From positions 1,984,001 through 2,048,000 of the forward strand of contig NZ_CP095487.1 in assembly GCF_023028345.1 (NCBI RefSeq): 64,000 bases of DNA. The letters are read 5' to 3'. The DNA comes from Halorientalis marina (GTDB lineage Archaea > Halobacteriota > Halobacteria > Halobacteriales > Haloarculaceae). Positions 9,073-18,460 of this stretch are shown in pieces (position 1 is the first letter of the stretch; each line of letters starts with the position of its first letter). A program made the position numbers and the translations under genes. The notes under the pieces were generated by a model. The model saw only the letters and a list, made by a program, of their open reading frames with translations. It searched no databases and had not been told where the DNA came from.

Positions 9073-9276
9073 TGACCGGGTTAAATATGAACGGCGGGAT
9101 AAACTTTGTCAAATGACTCCGGTCCCGACCGTTCAGTAGCTATCGGTGATTCGGCCGTTTGCAGCGAGTTTCGGGACTCGAACGCCCCGTTTCGAAGCGT
9201 GAGCTTTCCGCAAGGCTCTGGAGTGTCGCCCAAGTAGAACCGCCAGTTGCCCACCGAAACGGGCCCCGACCTCAGT

Positions 9277-9750
9277 ATGAGAGACCGAGACAACCGGTTC
9301 GACGACGTGCGCGCGGTGACGGTAACCGACAGCGTCGCGACCGTTGCGCTCGTCGGATTCACGCTCGTCGTCGCGGGGGGTCTCGGACTCGGCCTGGCCC
9401 TCTCCGGCGGCGACTCCAACGCAACGCCGTCCGCGAACTTCTCGTTCGAGTACATCGGCCAGTCGAACCTCCTGTTCGTAACGAAGGATACCGGAGACCC
9501 CATCCCGGCTGGCGAACTCGTCCTCGCGAGCGGGGACACCGAGAAGACGTGGGCGGCCGTCGCCGATACGAACAATTCCTCGACGGTCGAGACGGGCGAT
9601 ACGGTCCCGCTCGGCGAGAACTCGCCGTTCGGGAAGGCGATCACCGGCCAGGATCAGGTTATCGTCCGCTGGGAGAGCGGGAACCAGACGAAACGGCTCG
9701 GGAACTGGTCCGCACAGTCGGAGTCCGGGTCCTCCGGGTTCGGCAACTGA
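9277..9750 (+). CDS. pilin-like secreted protein rich in N-glycosylation sequons
   Basis: A 157-residue protein with a short charged N-terminus, then RAVTVTDSVATVALVGF leading into one long hydrophobic helix, and PSANFSFEY after it. The layout resembles haloarchaeal type IV pilins, although the usual VSPVIGVILM is not conserved, so processing by PibD is uncertain. The exposed part has six Asn-X-Ser/Thr sites (NAT, NFS, two in NNSS, NQT, NWS). It starts 205 bp from aglB in the opposite direction, so it is a good candidate AglB substrate. The ATG at 9277 is preferred to a TTG ten codons earlier. Confidence 0.65.
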   Translation: MRDRDNRFDDVRAVTVTDSVATVALVGFTLVVAGGLGLGLALSGGDSNATPSANFSFEYIGQSNLLFVTKDTGDPIPAGELVLASGDTEKTWAAVADTNNSSTVETGDTVPLGENSPFGKAITGQDQVIVRWESGNQTKRLGNWSAQSESGSSGFGN

Positions 9751-9799
9751 ACAGCCACAGAGGGAAACGCCTTTGAACTGAGGTCGCCCACTCGCCGGT

Positions 9800-10720
9800 A
9801 TGCGGGTCTCGGTCGTCCTCTGTTGTCACACGCTGGACCGGTACGACGCGGTCCAGGAGGCCGCCGACAGCGTCCTCGGGGGGACCCACGACGACACCGA
9901 ACTGGTCCTCGTCAGCGACGGCAATCCGGACCTCTACGAGCGGTTCGAAGCGGAGTTCGGCGGCCGGGAGGACGTACTGACCCACTGCAACGACGAGAAC
10001 GTCGGCCTGCTGGAGAGTCGGAACACCGGCGCCGAGATCGCGACCGGCGATGTCGTTGCATTCATCGACGACGACGCCGTGGCCGCGCCCGACTGGGTCG
10101 CCGAACTCGTCGAGGCCTACGAGAAGCGTGACGCCGTCGCCGCCGGCGGGAAGATGGTCCCCCAGTGGGTCGCCGGCCGACCCGACTTCCTCCCCGCGGA
10201 GTTCTACTGGCTCGTCGGCGTCACGCAGCGGGGGTTCGCCGACGGCCCCGGCGAGGTGCGCAACACCTTCGGCTCGAACATCTCCTTTCGCCGCGACGTC
10301 TTCCTCGACCTCGGCGGGTTCGACACGGACATCGGCGGCCGCCAGGGCGACGCGAACCTCCAGGGCGGCGAGACCGAACTCTGTGCCCGGCTGCAAGAGG
10401 AGTACGGCCAGGGCGTCTACTACAACCCCGAGGCCGAGGTCGCACACAAGGTGTTCGAGTACCGGACCGAACCCCGCTGGCTGCTCGACCGCGCGTTCTG
10501 GCAGGGGTACTCGAAGCGGGCGATGGAGGTCCTGGTCCCCGACTCCACCGGCGAGGAGACCGAGTTCCTGGGCCAACTCCTCTTCGAGTTCACGCCCGAC
10601 CGCCTGAAGGGGCTGCTCTTCGACCCCTCGCGGGAGAGAGCGGCCCAGTTCGTCTGGTTGTACCTCCTCACGGCCGCCGTCGGGTTCGGCTACCTCTACG
10701 GAACGACGAAGTGGCGCTGA
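9800..10720 (+). CDS. aglG: family 2 glycosyltransferase, AglG/AglI-like (dolichol-P-linked glycan)
   Basis: A 306-residue GT-A enzyme. VSVVLCCHTLDRY starts the nucleotide-binding fold, VAFIDDDAVAAPDW carries the DXD motif (IDDD at 89-92), and FGSNISFRRDVFLDLGGFD plus GGETELCARL are typical of the AglG/AglI/AglE group that adds hexuronic acid or hexose to dolichol-phosphate glycans. A C-terminal helix (FVWLYLLTAAVGFGYLYG) anchors it to the membrane. Its place in the aglB locus supports a role in lipid-linked glycan assembly. The gene symbol is a family-level guess; the sugar transferred is not known. Confidence 0.75.
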   Translation: MRVSVVLCCHTLDRYDAVQEAADSVLGGTHDDTELVLVSDGNPDLYERFEAEFGGREDVLTHCNDENVGLLESRNTGAEIATGDVVAFIDDDAVAAPDWVAELVEAYEKRDAVAAGGKMVPQWVAGRPDFLPAEFYWLVGVTQRGFADGPGEVRNTFGSNISFRRDVFLDLGGFDTDIGGRQGDANLQGGETELCARLQEEYGQGVYYNPEAEVAHKVFEYRTEPRWLLDRAFWQGYSKRAMEVLVPDSTGEETEFLGQLLFEFTPDRLKGLLFDPSRERAAQFVWLYLLTAAVGFGYLYGTTKWR

Positions 10721-10808
10721 CGGGACGTGAACGGTGCCACCGTCGGCTCCGACCCGCGTCGCCGGGGGTCGATACGCTTAACGGGTGCCCGGCGCGAGCA
10801 CAACGACA

Positions 10809-12002
10809 ATGAGCGACGACACGGGGGACGGTGCCGGCGACGTGGCCGCCGGTGACGGTGGCGAGACCCCCAACGCCCCCGACATCGACGACCTCGATAT
10901 CGCCGTCGCCCACTGGGGGATCGACGCGTGGGGCGGCGCCGAGTACCTCGTGACCCGCCTCGCCGAGGCGCTGGGCTGCGAGGCCGTCCACACGCTCGGC
11001 GAGCCCGCGCCCGACGACCCGAACCCCTACGGCGACGTGCGGTTCGTGGACGTGACGGACTCGCTGGCGCCACGGCCGCTACGCAAACTCCAGGCTCGCG
11101 CCGGGCGCGTCTTCGAGTACGCCCTCTGGGAGGACGTGGACTGGCGGGAGTTCGGCGATCCAGACGTGCTCGTCACGTCGGGGGCGACCACGCGAGCTGT
11201 CATCACCCCCGACGACACGCTCCACCTCAACTACTGTCACTCCCCGCCGCGGTGGTTCTACGACCTCTACCACGACCGGAAGGACTCGCTCGTCGGCCAG
11301 CTCGCCCGGCCACTGCTTCGCTATCTCCGGATGCGGGACGCCACCATCGACCCCCGGGTCGACGGCTATTTCGCCAACTCGCCGATCATCGCCCGGCGTC
11401 TGCAGAAGTACTACGAACGCGATTCGGAAGTCCTCTACCCGCCGGTCGACATCGACTCGTACCGCGACGGCGGCGACGATGGGTTCTACCTCCACCTCGG
11501 TCGACTCGACGAGGAGAAGGGCGTCCCGGCGGTCGTCGAGGCGTTCGCTGGCTGGGACCGCGACCTGGTCCTCGCGGGCGGACGCGGTGACGTGGACGAC
11601 GACGTCCTGGCCCGGATTCGGCGGGCCGACGGCCTCGACTACCGCGGGTTCGTCTCCGAGGCGGAGAAGTGTGACCTGCTCGCGCGGTGTCGCGCGGTCG
11701 TCTTCAACGGTCGCAACGAGGACTTCGGCATCGTTCCCATCGAGGCCAACGCCAGCGGGAAGGCCTGTCTCGCCCGCGACGAGGGGTTCCCCGGAATGTT
11801 CGTCGACGACGGCGAGAACGGCGTCCTCCACGACGGGAGCGCGGAGGGGATTCGCGCCGCGGTCGAGCGGTTCGAGCGGGATGGCATCGACGCCGACCCG
11901 CAGTCGGCGGTCGAAAGGTTCTCGTCGGGTGCGTTCGTCGACCGACTCGAAACCGCGGTCACGGAGCGGTACGCGGCCTTTCGTACGCGGGGACTCGACT
12001 GA
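10809..12002 (+). CDS. family 4 glycosyltransferase
   Basis: A 397-residue GT-B enzyme. The acceptor-side N-domain opens with DIAVAHWGIDAWGGAEYL, and the donor domain has FYLHLGRLDEEKG, VVEAFAGWDRDLVLAGG and the catalytic EDFGIVPIEANASGKACLA (the EX7E motif). CHSPPRWFYDLYHDRKD is a hallmark of a subgroup of mannosyltransferase-like GT4 enzymes. The ATG at 10809 lies 26 nt after 'gcttaacg', a TATA-like box, which argues against the GTG at 10785. The next gene starts 3 nt after its stop, so the two are probably cotranscribed. Confidence 0.82.
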   Translation: MSDDTGDGAGDVAAGDGGETPNAPDIDDLDIAVAHWGIDAWGGAEYLVTRLAEALGCEAVHTLGEPAPDDPNPYGDVRFVDVTDSLAPRPLRKLQARAGRVFEYALWEDVDWREFGDPDVLVTSGATTRAVITPDDTLHLNYCHSPPRWFYDLYHDRKDSLVGQLARPLLRYLRMRDATIDPRVDGYFANSPIIARRLQKYYERDSEVLYPPVDIDSYRDGGDDGFYLHLGRLDEEKGVPAVVEAFAGWDRDLVLAGGRGDVDDDVLARIRRADGLDYRGFVSEAEKCDLLARCRAVVFNGRNEDFGIVPIEANASGKACLARDEGFPGMFVDDGENGVLHDGSAEGIRAAVERFERDGIDADPQSAVERFSSGAFVDRLETAVTERYAAFRTRGLD

Positions 12003-12005
12003 GAC

Positions 12006-13523
12006 ATGACGGACACCATCGTACTCGGACTCGACGGCGCGAACTGGGACCTCCTCGGGCCGTGGCTCGAGGAGGGGCGACTCCCGAACATCGCGGCCCT
12101 CCGCGAGTCGGGCGTCGCGACGGACATGGAGAGCTGTCTCCCCCCCGTTACCTGCCCGAACTGGCGCTGTTACACGACAGGAAAGAATCCCGGAAAGCTC
12201 GGCGTCTTCTGGTGGGAGCGCATCGACACCGACGAGCGCACCCTGACGACGCCGAACTCGCGGTCGTTCCGCAGCGCCAACTACTGGGACTACCTCGCCG
12301 ACGAGGACCTCTCGGCCGGGATCTTCAACGTCCCGATGACCTATCCGCCGTTCGAGGTCGACGGCTTCCTCGTCGCCGGCGGCCCCGACAGCGAACAGAC
12401 CGATTACACCCACCCGCCCGACCTCGGCGACGACCTCGACGCCCAGGGGTACCGCCTCCACCCCGAGACACCCGTGTCCTCGAAGGCCGACCGCGAGGCC
12501 GCCGCGGGCGTCGTCGACCTCATCGACGACCGACTCCGGACGTTCCGCGACCAACTCGGCGAGCGAGACGTGGACGTGGCCCACTGCACGGTCTTCTACG
12601 TCAACGTCCTCCAGCACTTCTTCTACCGAGGCGAACCGACCCGCGACGCCTGGGAGATCATCGACGAACACATCGGTGCCATCCGCGATGCCTACCCCGA
12701 CGCGACGCTCCTCTTGACGTCCGACCACGGCTGTCGGGACATCGACACCGTCTTCTACGCCAACAGCTGGCTCGAAGAACAGGGATATCTCGTCACCGAC
12801 GAGGAAACGGCAGCGTCGGCGCTCGACTCACTCGGCATCAACAAGGAGCGCGTCGGCAGACTCGCCCACCGGCTCGGCGTCCACGGACTCGTCACGCGCC
12901 TGACTCCCGATGGCCTCAAAGAGCGCGTCCCCGACAGCGACGAGGGGTTCCGCCGCGAGCGGAAACTCGATCAGGTCGACTGGGAGCGGACGCGAGCAAT
13001 CGCCAGCGGCCAGGGCCTCGTCTACGTCGTCGACGGCGACGAGACCGTCCGCGACGAGATCGTCGCCGACCTCCGGGACCTGGACAGCGACATCGACGGG
13101 GAGCCGGTCGCCAGCGCGGTCCACACTGCCGAGGAGGCCTACGACGGCCCCTACACCGACGAGGCACCCGATATCGTCTTCGACCAGCGGCCGGGCGTCC
13201 ACACGAGCGGCGCCATCGGCTCGAACCCGGTGTTCGCCGAGGCCGGGCAGTGGGAAGCCGAGAACGTCAGGACCGGGCTCTTCCTCGCCGATGGCCCGGA
13301 GGTGACCGCCGACGACCTCGCCACCATCTCGATCACGGACATCGCGCCGACGGTCCTCCACAGCGTCGACGCGGCCGTCCCCGAGGACGTGGACGGGCAC
13401 GCGCTCCCGCTGTTCGGTGACCGCTCCGTCGAGACGCGCGACCCGATCCCCTACGAGGACGCGACCGCGACCGGCGGGCAGGACGTACAGGACCGGCTCG
13501 AAGACCTGGGGTACTTGGAGTGA
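12006..13523 (+). CDS. alkaline-phosphatase-superfamily phosphodiesterase
   Basis: A 505-residue protein of the type I phosphodiesterase/nucleotide pyrophosphatase class. Metal and catalytic elements are LGLDGANWDLL (Asp), PPVTCPNWRCYTTGKNPGK (probable nucleophile Thr) and LLTSDHGCRD (Asp-His). There is no signal peptide, so it probably acts in the cytoplasm on nucleotide- or lipid-linked sugars, but the substrate is unknown. It ends with RLEDLGYLE, a tail shared with other proteins in this window. It follows the GT4 gene by 3 nt and precedes a deacetylase by 7 nt, so it belongs to that operon. Confidence 0.83.
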   Translation: MTDTIVLGLDGANWDLLGPWLEEGRLPNIAALRESGVATDMESCLPPVTCPNWRCYTTGKNPGKLGVFWWERIDTDERTLTTPNSRSFRSANYWDYLADEDLSAGIFNVPMTYPPFEVDGFLVAGGPDSEQTDYTHPPDLGDDLDAQGYRLHPETPVSSKADREAAAGVVDLIDDRLRTFRDQLGERDVDVAHCTVFYVNVLQHFFYRGEPTRDAWEIIDEHIGAIRDAYPDATLLLTSDHGCRDIDTVFYANSWLEEQGYLVTDEETAASALDSLGINKERVGRLAHRLGVHGLVTRLTPDGLKERVPDSDEGFRRERKLDQVDWERTRAIASGQGLVYVVDGDETVRDEIVADLRDLDSDIDGEPVASAVHTAEEAYDGPYTDEAPDIVFDQRPGVHTSGAIGSNPVFAEAGQWEAENVRTGLFLADGPEVTADDLATISITDIAPTVLHSVDAAVPEDVDGHALPLFGDRSVETRDPIPYEDATATGGQDVQDRLEDLGYLE

Positions 13524-13530
13524 GCGGTCG

Positions 13531-14343
13531 ATGACCGAGCCAGCGATCTGTCTCACCGGCGACGTCCACCACATGGGCATGGACACGCGCGACCAGGCCC
13601 ACCTCGACGGGACCGAGGTCGAAGCGGCGGTCGAGTACGCCGAGATTGCCGCCGATCACGGCATCTCCGTGACGCTCTTCTGCACCGGCAAATGCATCGC
13701 CGAGGAGCCCGGGCGGATGGCCGAACTCGCGGCGATGGAGACCGTCGAACTCGCCGGTCACAACTACTGGGGATTCACGACGCCGGTCCACGACGCCTGG
13801 CGCGCCCTCGGGAAAGTCACGGCCGGTCGCGTCGGTTCCTGGATGGGGCCGCGCCGGTTCCAGGCCCACGAGATACGGAAGACGGTCGCGGCCTTCGAGG
13901 ACCTAGGCGTCCGCATCGCGTCCTGGCGCGACCACGCCTACCGCCACGACGGTCACACCGCAGACCTGCTCGCGAGCCACGGGATCACGCACTTCTCCGA
14001 CGCGGTCGAACCAGGCGGGAGTGTCCGCGAGCAGTCCGGACTGACCGTCGTCCCGATCAACACGCCCCCGGACCACGAACACGTCTATCACGCCTTCCGG
14101 ACGCCCGAGTTCGTCGCCGCGGACGACTTCTCCGGGCCGTTCGGCGCCGAGTCACGGGAGCCGGACGAGTGGGTGGAGTGGGTTCTCGACCACGTCGAGC
14201 GCCGCCGCGAGGCCGCGGACGTGGCGACGGTGCTCGCCCATCCCGCCTGCATGGAACTCGCGGACGGACTGGCGGCGTTCGCGGAACTGTGTGAGCGAAT
14301 CGCGGCGATGGACGCCGAAGCCGTCCCGATGTCTTCGGTCTGA
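13531..14343 (+). CDS. polysaccharide-deacetylase-like protein
   Basis: A 270-residue NodB-fold protein. ICLTGDVHHMGMD carries the metal-binding Asp region, VTLFCTGKCIAEEP and VELAGHNYWGFTTP hold the second motif, in which the usual HS/THxxxH is reduced to HNYW, and IASWRDHAYRHDG resembles the third. The loss of the second His raises doubt about deacetylase activity. It is likely cotranscribed with the phosphodiesterase upstream. An ATG at 13531 is used because the longer frame overlaps the previous gene. Confidence 0.75.
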   Translation: MTEPAICLTGDVHHMGMDTRDQAHLDGTEVEAAVEYAEIAADHGISVTLFCTGKCIAEEPGRMAELAAMETVELAGHNYWGFTTPVHDAWRALGKVTAGRVGSWMGPRRFQAHEIRKTVAAFEDLGVRIASWRDHAYRHDGHTADLLASHGITHFSDAVEPGGSVREQSGLTVVPINTPPDHEHVYHAFRTPEFVAADDFSGPFGAESREPDEWVEWVLDHVERRREAADVATVLAHPACMELADGLAAFAELCERIAAMDAEAVPMSSV

Positions 14344-14348
14344 CCGAC

Positions 14349-15428
14349 TCAGAACGGCACGACGCCGAGACCGCTGTCGAGACACTGTCGCACGAACCAC
14401 TCGCCGGCGATGTCGAGCGGTCGTGCCTCGGCGCGCTCGCGGCAGAACTGCATCTTCTCGACGTACTGTTCGGGCTCGCTTCGCCCGATTTCGAGGAGGC
14501 GCCGCAGCGTCGCCGCGAGCGCGTCGGGCGACGGGTCGGTGTAGACGCCCGCGGACTCGGCGGTGAGCCGCATCCCCGGGTAATCCGAACAGATGGGGAC
14601 AGTCCCGCCCGCCAGGTACTCGCGGATCTTCAGCGGCGCCGAGTGTCGCCAGTCCCGCCGGCCGGGGAGGACACAGAGGCCGACGTGGGCGTCGCCGATC
14701 CCGCCACAGACGGCGGCGTGGTCGGTGCGACCGTGGAGCGTCAGCCCGTCGGCTACGCCACGGCGGCGCGCGAGCACGGCTACCTCGTCGTCGGCGTCGC
14801 CGTACACGTCGACGGTCACGGGCTCGTCGAGGGCGGCGAGCGCCTCGATCAGGGTGTCCATCCCGCGGTCGAGCCGCGGACTCCCCGCCCAAACACACTC
14901 CAGTCGTTCGTCGGGCGCCTCGAAGGTCGGCTCGACCAGCTCGGTCGGACAGCCCTCCGTGATGAACCGTGAGTCTCGACCGAGGACCGGTCCCGAGGGG
15001 TGGTAGTCGTGGACGACGCCGTCGGCGCGATCGACGATTCGCAGGAGGACGCGGGCGGTGACGCGGTGGTACGAATCGGGGTTGTTGAGCGCGTACTGGA
15101 GTGGATTGTCGAACACGTCGACAACCCACGGCACGTCGGCGAGGGTGCCGGCCAGCGCGGGCCCGTAGTGGAAGGTCGTCAGGAACAGCGTCCGGTCGCC
15201 GGTCGCGGCGGCGTCATCGGCGACGCCGGCAGCGGCCCGTGCGTTCCGCACGACGCCGCCGTCGAGGACGATCACGTCGTCGTAGACCGCTCGGATGGAC
15301 TCGGGCGGAGGCGACTCGGTCACGAGTGTCGTCGACTCCACGTGGGCGGGCACGGCCTCGGCGTGGACGTACCGGACCGTGCTTTGTACGTCCGGGATCG
15401 CCGGCGAGTAGTAGACGACCTCGACCAT
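14349..15428 (-). CDS. GT4-like glycosyltransferase
   Basis: A 359-residue GT-B protein. The donor domain is clear: LECVWAGSPRLDRGMDTLIE, PVTVDVYGDADDEVA, and HSAPLKIREYLAGGTVPICSD, where the usual catalytic Glu is in the KIREYLAGG segment. The acceptor half (residues 1-165) is poorly conserved but has VVDVFDNPLQYALNN. No membrane segment is visible. The frame opens further upstream, but the ATG at 15426-15428 (MVEVVYYSP) gives the expected first beta strand. It converges on the deacetylase, with only 5 nt between stops. Confidence 0.75.
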   Translation of the reverse strand: MVEVVYYSPAIPDVQSTVRYVHAEAVPAHVESTTLVTESPPPESIRAVYDDVIVLDGGVVRNARAAAGVADDAAATGDRTLFLTTFHYGPALAGTLADVPWVVDVFDNPLQYALNNPDSYHRVTARVLLRIVDRADGVVHDYHPSGPVLGRDSRFITEGCPTELVEPTFEAPDERLECVWAGSPRLDRGMDTLIEALAALDEPVTVDVYGDADDEVAVLARRRGVADGLTLHGRTDHAAVCGGIGDAHVGLCVLPGRRDWRHSAPLKIREYLAGGTVPICSDYPGMRLTAESAGVYTDPSPDALAATLRRLLEIGRSEPEQYVEKMQFCRERAEARPLDIAGEWFVRQCLDSGLGVVPF

Positions 15429-15570
15429 GCCCGCCGGTTCTGCGACCACTCGCAAAAGCGATATGGTCCGTGTCGCTCGCACCCCAGCCCACGCGACGAC
15501 CGATCACGTTCCCGCGCGAGCGACCCGACAACCGAAGGTTCTTTTTCGCGACTGCGAAGAACGATAGGTA

Positions 15571-16965
15571 ATGACGGCCTCGAACGCGTTGCTGGTGACC
15601 ATCGACAGCCTCCGCGTCGACCACTGCTCGGGGATGGGCTACGAGCGCGAGACGACACCGACCCTCGACGCAGTCGCCGACGACGGACTGTCGTTTGCCC
15701 AGGCCATCGCCAACGGCCCCTCGACGCGGTCGAGTTTCCCCTCGATTCTCACCAGCACCTACCCGCTGATGTACGGCGGGTACACCTACCTCTCGGAGGA
15801 GCGCCCCTTCCTCGCCCGCACCTTCTCCGAGGCCGGCTTCGACACCGCCGCCTTCCACTCGAATCCGCACGTCGGTGCCCCGCAGAACTACGACACCGGC
15901 TTCGACACGTTCAACGATACCGCCGAAGGCTCCGACGAGGTCGCGTCGCTAAAGGACCGAGTCGAGCGGGTCCTCGACCCCGACAGCTTCCTCTACCGTC
16001 TGCTCCGCCGTGGCTACCACATGTTCACGATGGCGACCGACTCGGCGGCCTACGCCCGGGCGGACACCATCAACGAGAACGCTATCGAGTGGCTCGACGA
16101 ACGGGCCGGCTCCGAGGACCCCTTCTTCCTCTGGGTCCACTACATGGACGTCCACTACCCCTTCCAGCCGCCCGACGAGTACATGACGGAACTGGGGCTG
16201 GACCCTCTCTCGAACCGTCGTGTCGCGGACCTCAACGGCCGGATGCACGAGGATCCCGAGTCCTTCGACGAGAGCGACCGTGAGGACCTGCTGAAGCTCT
16301 ACGACGCCGAAATACGGTACACTGACGACCGGATCGGTGACCTCCTCGACCACCTCGACTCGCTCGGCGTCCGCGACGACACCGCAGTCGCCGTCTGTGC
16401 CGACCACGGGGAGGCCTTCGGCGAACACGGCCGCTACGGCCACCACCCGTTCCTCTACGACGAACTCCTGAGGGTCCCGTTCGTCGTCGACGCGCCCGAC
16501 CTCGACGCCGCCGACCTCCCCGACGAGGGCGACACACAGGTCGAACTCCTCGACATCGGGCCGACGCTGTACGACCTGACCGGCGTCGAGACGCCCGAGG
16601 CCGTCCAGGGCGAGAGCGTCCGCGACGCGGTGGACGACGACGGCGAGCGTATCGCTATTAGCGCCAGTTCCGGAAACGACGTGGTTGCCGAAAACGTCGA
16701 CGAGTGGAAGTACTTCGCCTGCCGGACGCCCGACTGGAAGTGTTTCTGGCGCGTCGCCGACGAGGAAGTGGAACTCTACGACCTCGATGCCGATCCGGGC
16801 GAGACCCGCGACGTGAGCCACGAGAACCCCGAGACCGTCGAACGGCTCCGGGGCCACATCGAGGCCCACCTCGAGGACGCACGTGCGACGGAACTGGACC
16901 TCCCGGACGTTGAGAAATCGGAAGAAGTGAAACAGCGGCTCCGCGACCTCGGATACAAGGCGTGA
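15571..16965 (+). CDS. sulfatase-like hydrolase
   Basis: A 464-residue sulfatase/alkaline-phosphatase-superfamily protein. Metal-binding residues occur in LLVTIDSLRVDH and VAVCADHGEAFGEHGRYGHH. The catalytic region reads NGPSTRSSFPSIL; the Cys or Ser of the sulfatase C/S-X-P-X-R motif is not obvious, so activity may be phosphohydrolase-like rather than sulfatase. FLWVHYMDVHYPFQPPDEY and ELYDLDADPGETRDV are standard family segments. No signal peptide is seen. It ends RLRDLGYKA. A 'gttctttttcgcg' box about 30 nt before the ATG suits a leaderless promoter. Confidence 0.85.
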   Translation: MTASNALLVTIDSLRVDHCSGMGYERETTPTLDAVADDGLSFAQAIANGPSTRSSFPSILTSTYPLMYGGYTYLSEERPFLARTFSEAGFDTAAFHSNPHVGAPQNYDTGFDTFNDTAEGSDEVASLKDRVERVLDPDSFLYRLLRRGYHMFTMATDSAAYARADTINENAIEWLDERAGSEDPFFLWVHYMDVHYPFQPPDEYMTELGLDPLSNRRVADLNGRMHEDPESFDESDREDLLKLYDAEIRYTDDRIGDLLDHLDSLGVRDDTAVAVCADHGEAFGEHGRYGHHPFLYDELLRVPFVVDAPDLDAADLPDEGDTQVELLDIGPTLYDLTGVETPEAVQGESVRDAVDDDGERIAISASSGNDVVAENVDEWKYFACRTPDWKCFWRVADEEVELYDLDADPGETRDVSHENPETVERLRGHIEAHLEDARATELDLPDVEKSEEVKQRLRDLGYKA

Positions 16966-17005
16966 CGGTCCGGGCACGGGGCCGAACCCCCGAGGCGAGC
17001 GTCAC

Positions 17006-18388
17006 TCAGAGATAGCCGAGGTCTTCCAGCCGTTCCTGTGTATCCTGGTCGTACTCGACCGGCGACCGGGCACTCGACTCCAGCCCCTCCTCCTGGAGCC
17101 GTTCGACGATGTCGGCCAGTTCGCGTTCTGTCTGGGAGTCGCCGAGGTCGCGGAAGCCGCCGTCGATCCAGTCGACGCGCGTGTCGCCTTTGATCGCCGC
17201 GAGGTCGTACTGGACGGTCTCGAAGTCGCCGAACGCGGACACGCTGTTCCCGGTCGGCGAGGAGTCGTGGACGAACTCGGTGATCGACACCTGGTCCTCG
17301 GTCACGTCGAGCAGGTTGTCGCCGTCGAAGGTGTCGCGGTCGGGTGCGACCTGCGCGAGCGTCGTCGCCGCCATCGAGCGGATGTTGACGCTGTGGTCGA
17401 CCGTTCGCGGCTCCTCGTCGGGCGCGAACACGAGCAGCGGGACGTGGATGCGGCGGTCGTCGAGGGAACTGTGGCCGGTGAACCGGCTGCCGTGGTCGGC
17501 GGTCACGACGACGTGCGCACCGTCCTCGACCAGCTCGCGCACGAGCGGCCCGACCTTCCGGTCCGTATCCCAGATCGCCGCGTGGTACAGTTGCTCCATG
17601 TCCTCGGCGACGGATTCGTCGCCCGCCTCGATGCGGTCGATGATCTCCGGACTCCGCTGACCGACGGGCAGTTCCTCGCGTGATTTCCCCGGCGCGAACC
17701 GCTCCAGCGCCTCGTCGCTGGCCCCCAGCGGCGGATGGATGTCCATGTAGTTGGCGACGAGGAAGGCGTCCTCGTCGGACTCGGCGAGGAACGACTCGAT
17801 CTCGCGGTTCATCTTCGTCGCGTACTGGTGGCGCGCCGATTCGGCGGCGATCTTCTCCGGCCGGCCGCCCTCGGCGCGGCGGTCCCAGAGTTTGAAGCTG
17901 ACGCCGTTGACGAACGACCGGAGGGGTTTGCCACCCTCGCTGAGGAACCGGAGGTATCGCTTCGGGACCGGTGTATCCCGGTTGGCAACGAGGAACTTCC
18001 GGGGGTCGGTCGCGTCGTCGAAGACCATGTACTGTGACCCGCGGAGGTCGTCGGTCCGGTCGAAGCCCCGCTCCAGTCCGTTGAAGATGAATGGGTTGTA
18101 CGAAACCAACAGCGACCGGTGGGTCCGGGACAGTTCCTCGCCGATGGTCGGCAGGTCGGAATCGAAGTAGGGCGCGGCCTCGTGCATTCCCGTCCGCGAG
18201 GGGAGTTCGCCGGTGAACATCGAGGCGTGCGAGGAGGGACTCGACGTCCCGGGCGCGTAGGCCTCGGTGAAGACGACCCCGTGCTCGTCGGCGAGCGCCG
18301 CCAGTTCGGGCATCGTCTCCGGGCCGCCGTCGGCGAAGGGTGTCGCCTCGAAGGAGAGCGCGTCGAGGATGATCCAGGCGACGTCCAT
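17006..18388 (-). CDS. sulfatase-like hydrolase
   Basis: A 460-residue protein of the same superfamily as its convergent neighbour. AWIILDALSFEATPF and VVVTADHGSRFTGHSSLDD carry the metal ligands, and APGTSSPSSHASMFTGELPS is the catalytic region, with Ser in SSPSSH at the nucleophile place but His instead of the usual Arg. ANYMDIHPPLG is the conserved central segment. It ends RLEDLGYL. The ATG at 18386-18388 (MDVAWIIL) is chosen over one nine codons upstream because the domain starts immediately. It is likely cotranscribed behind the flippase gene (72-nt gap). Confidence 0.83.
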   Translation of the reverse strand: MDVAWIILDALSFEATPFADGGPETMPELAALADEHGVVFTEAYAPGTSSPSSHASMFTGELPSRTGMHEAAPYFDSDLPTIGEELSRTHRSLLVSYNPFIFNGLERGFDRTDDLRGSQYMVFDDATDPRKFLVANRDTPVPKRYLRFLSEGGKPLRSFVNGVSFKLWDRRAEGGRPEKIAAESARHQYATKMNREIESFLAESDEDAFLVANYMDIHPPLGASDEALERFAPGKSREELPVGQRSPEIIDRIEAGDESVAEDMEQLYHAAIWDTDRKVGPLVRELVEDGAHVVVTADHGSRFTGHSSLDDRRIHVPLLVFAPDEEPRTVDHSVNIRSMAATTLAQVAPDRDTFDGDNLLDVTEDQVSITEFVHDSSPTGNSVSAFGDFETVQYDLAAIKGDTRVDWIDGGFRDLGDSQTERELADIVERLQEEGLESSARSPVEYDQDTQERLEDLGYL

Positions 18389-18460
18389 GCCGGGCCGTTG
18401 CAGGGGTCGGTTCAAGTATCTGTCTACCTGACGGGGGGCGGTCGGCGGGCCCGCGGGCGC

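Noticed and set aside
6586-9075. Long open frame of 829 codons on the plus strand opposite aglB
   Set aside because: It is the shadow of aglB in a high-GC genome. Its protein has a composition without domains, and aglB is well supported on the other strand.
11079-12728. 549-codon minus-strand frame over a GT4 and a phosphodiesterase gene
   Set aside because: It is antisense to two genes with conserved motifs and shows the Val/Glu/Arg bias of antisense frames.
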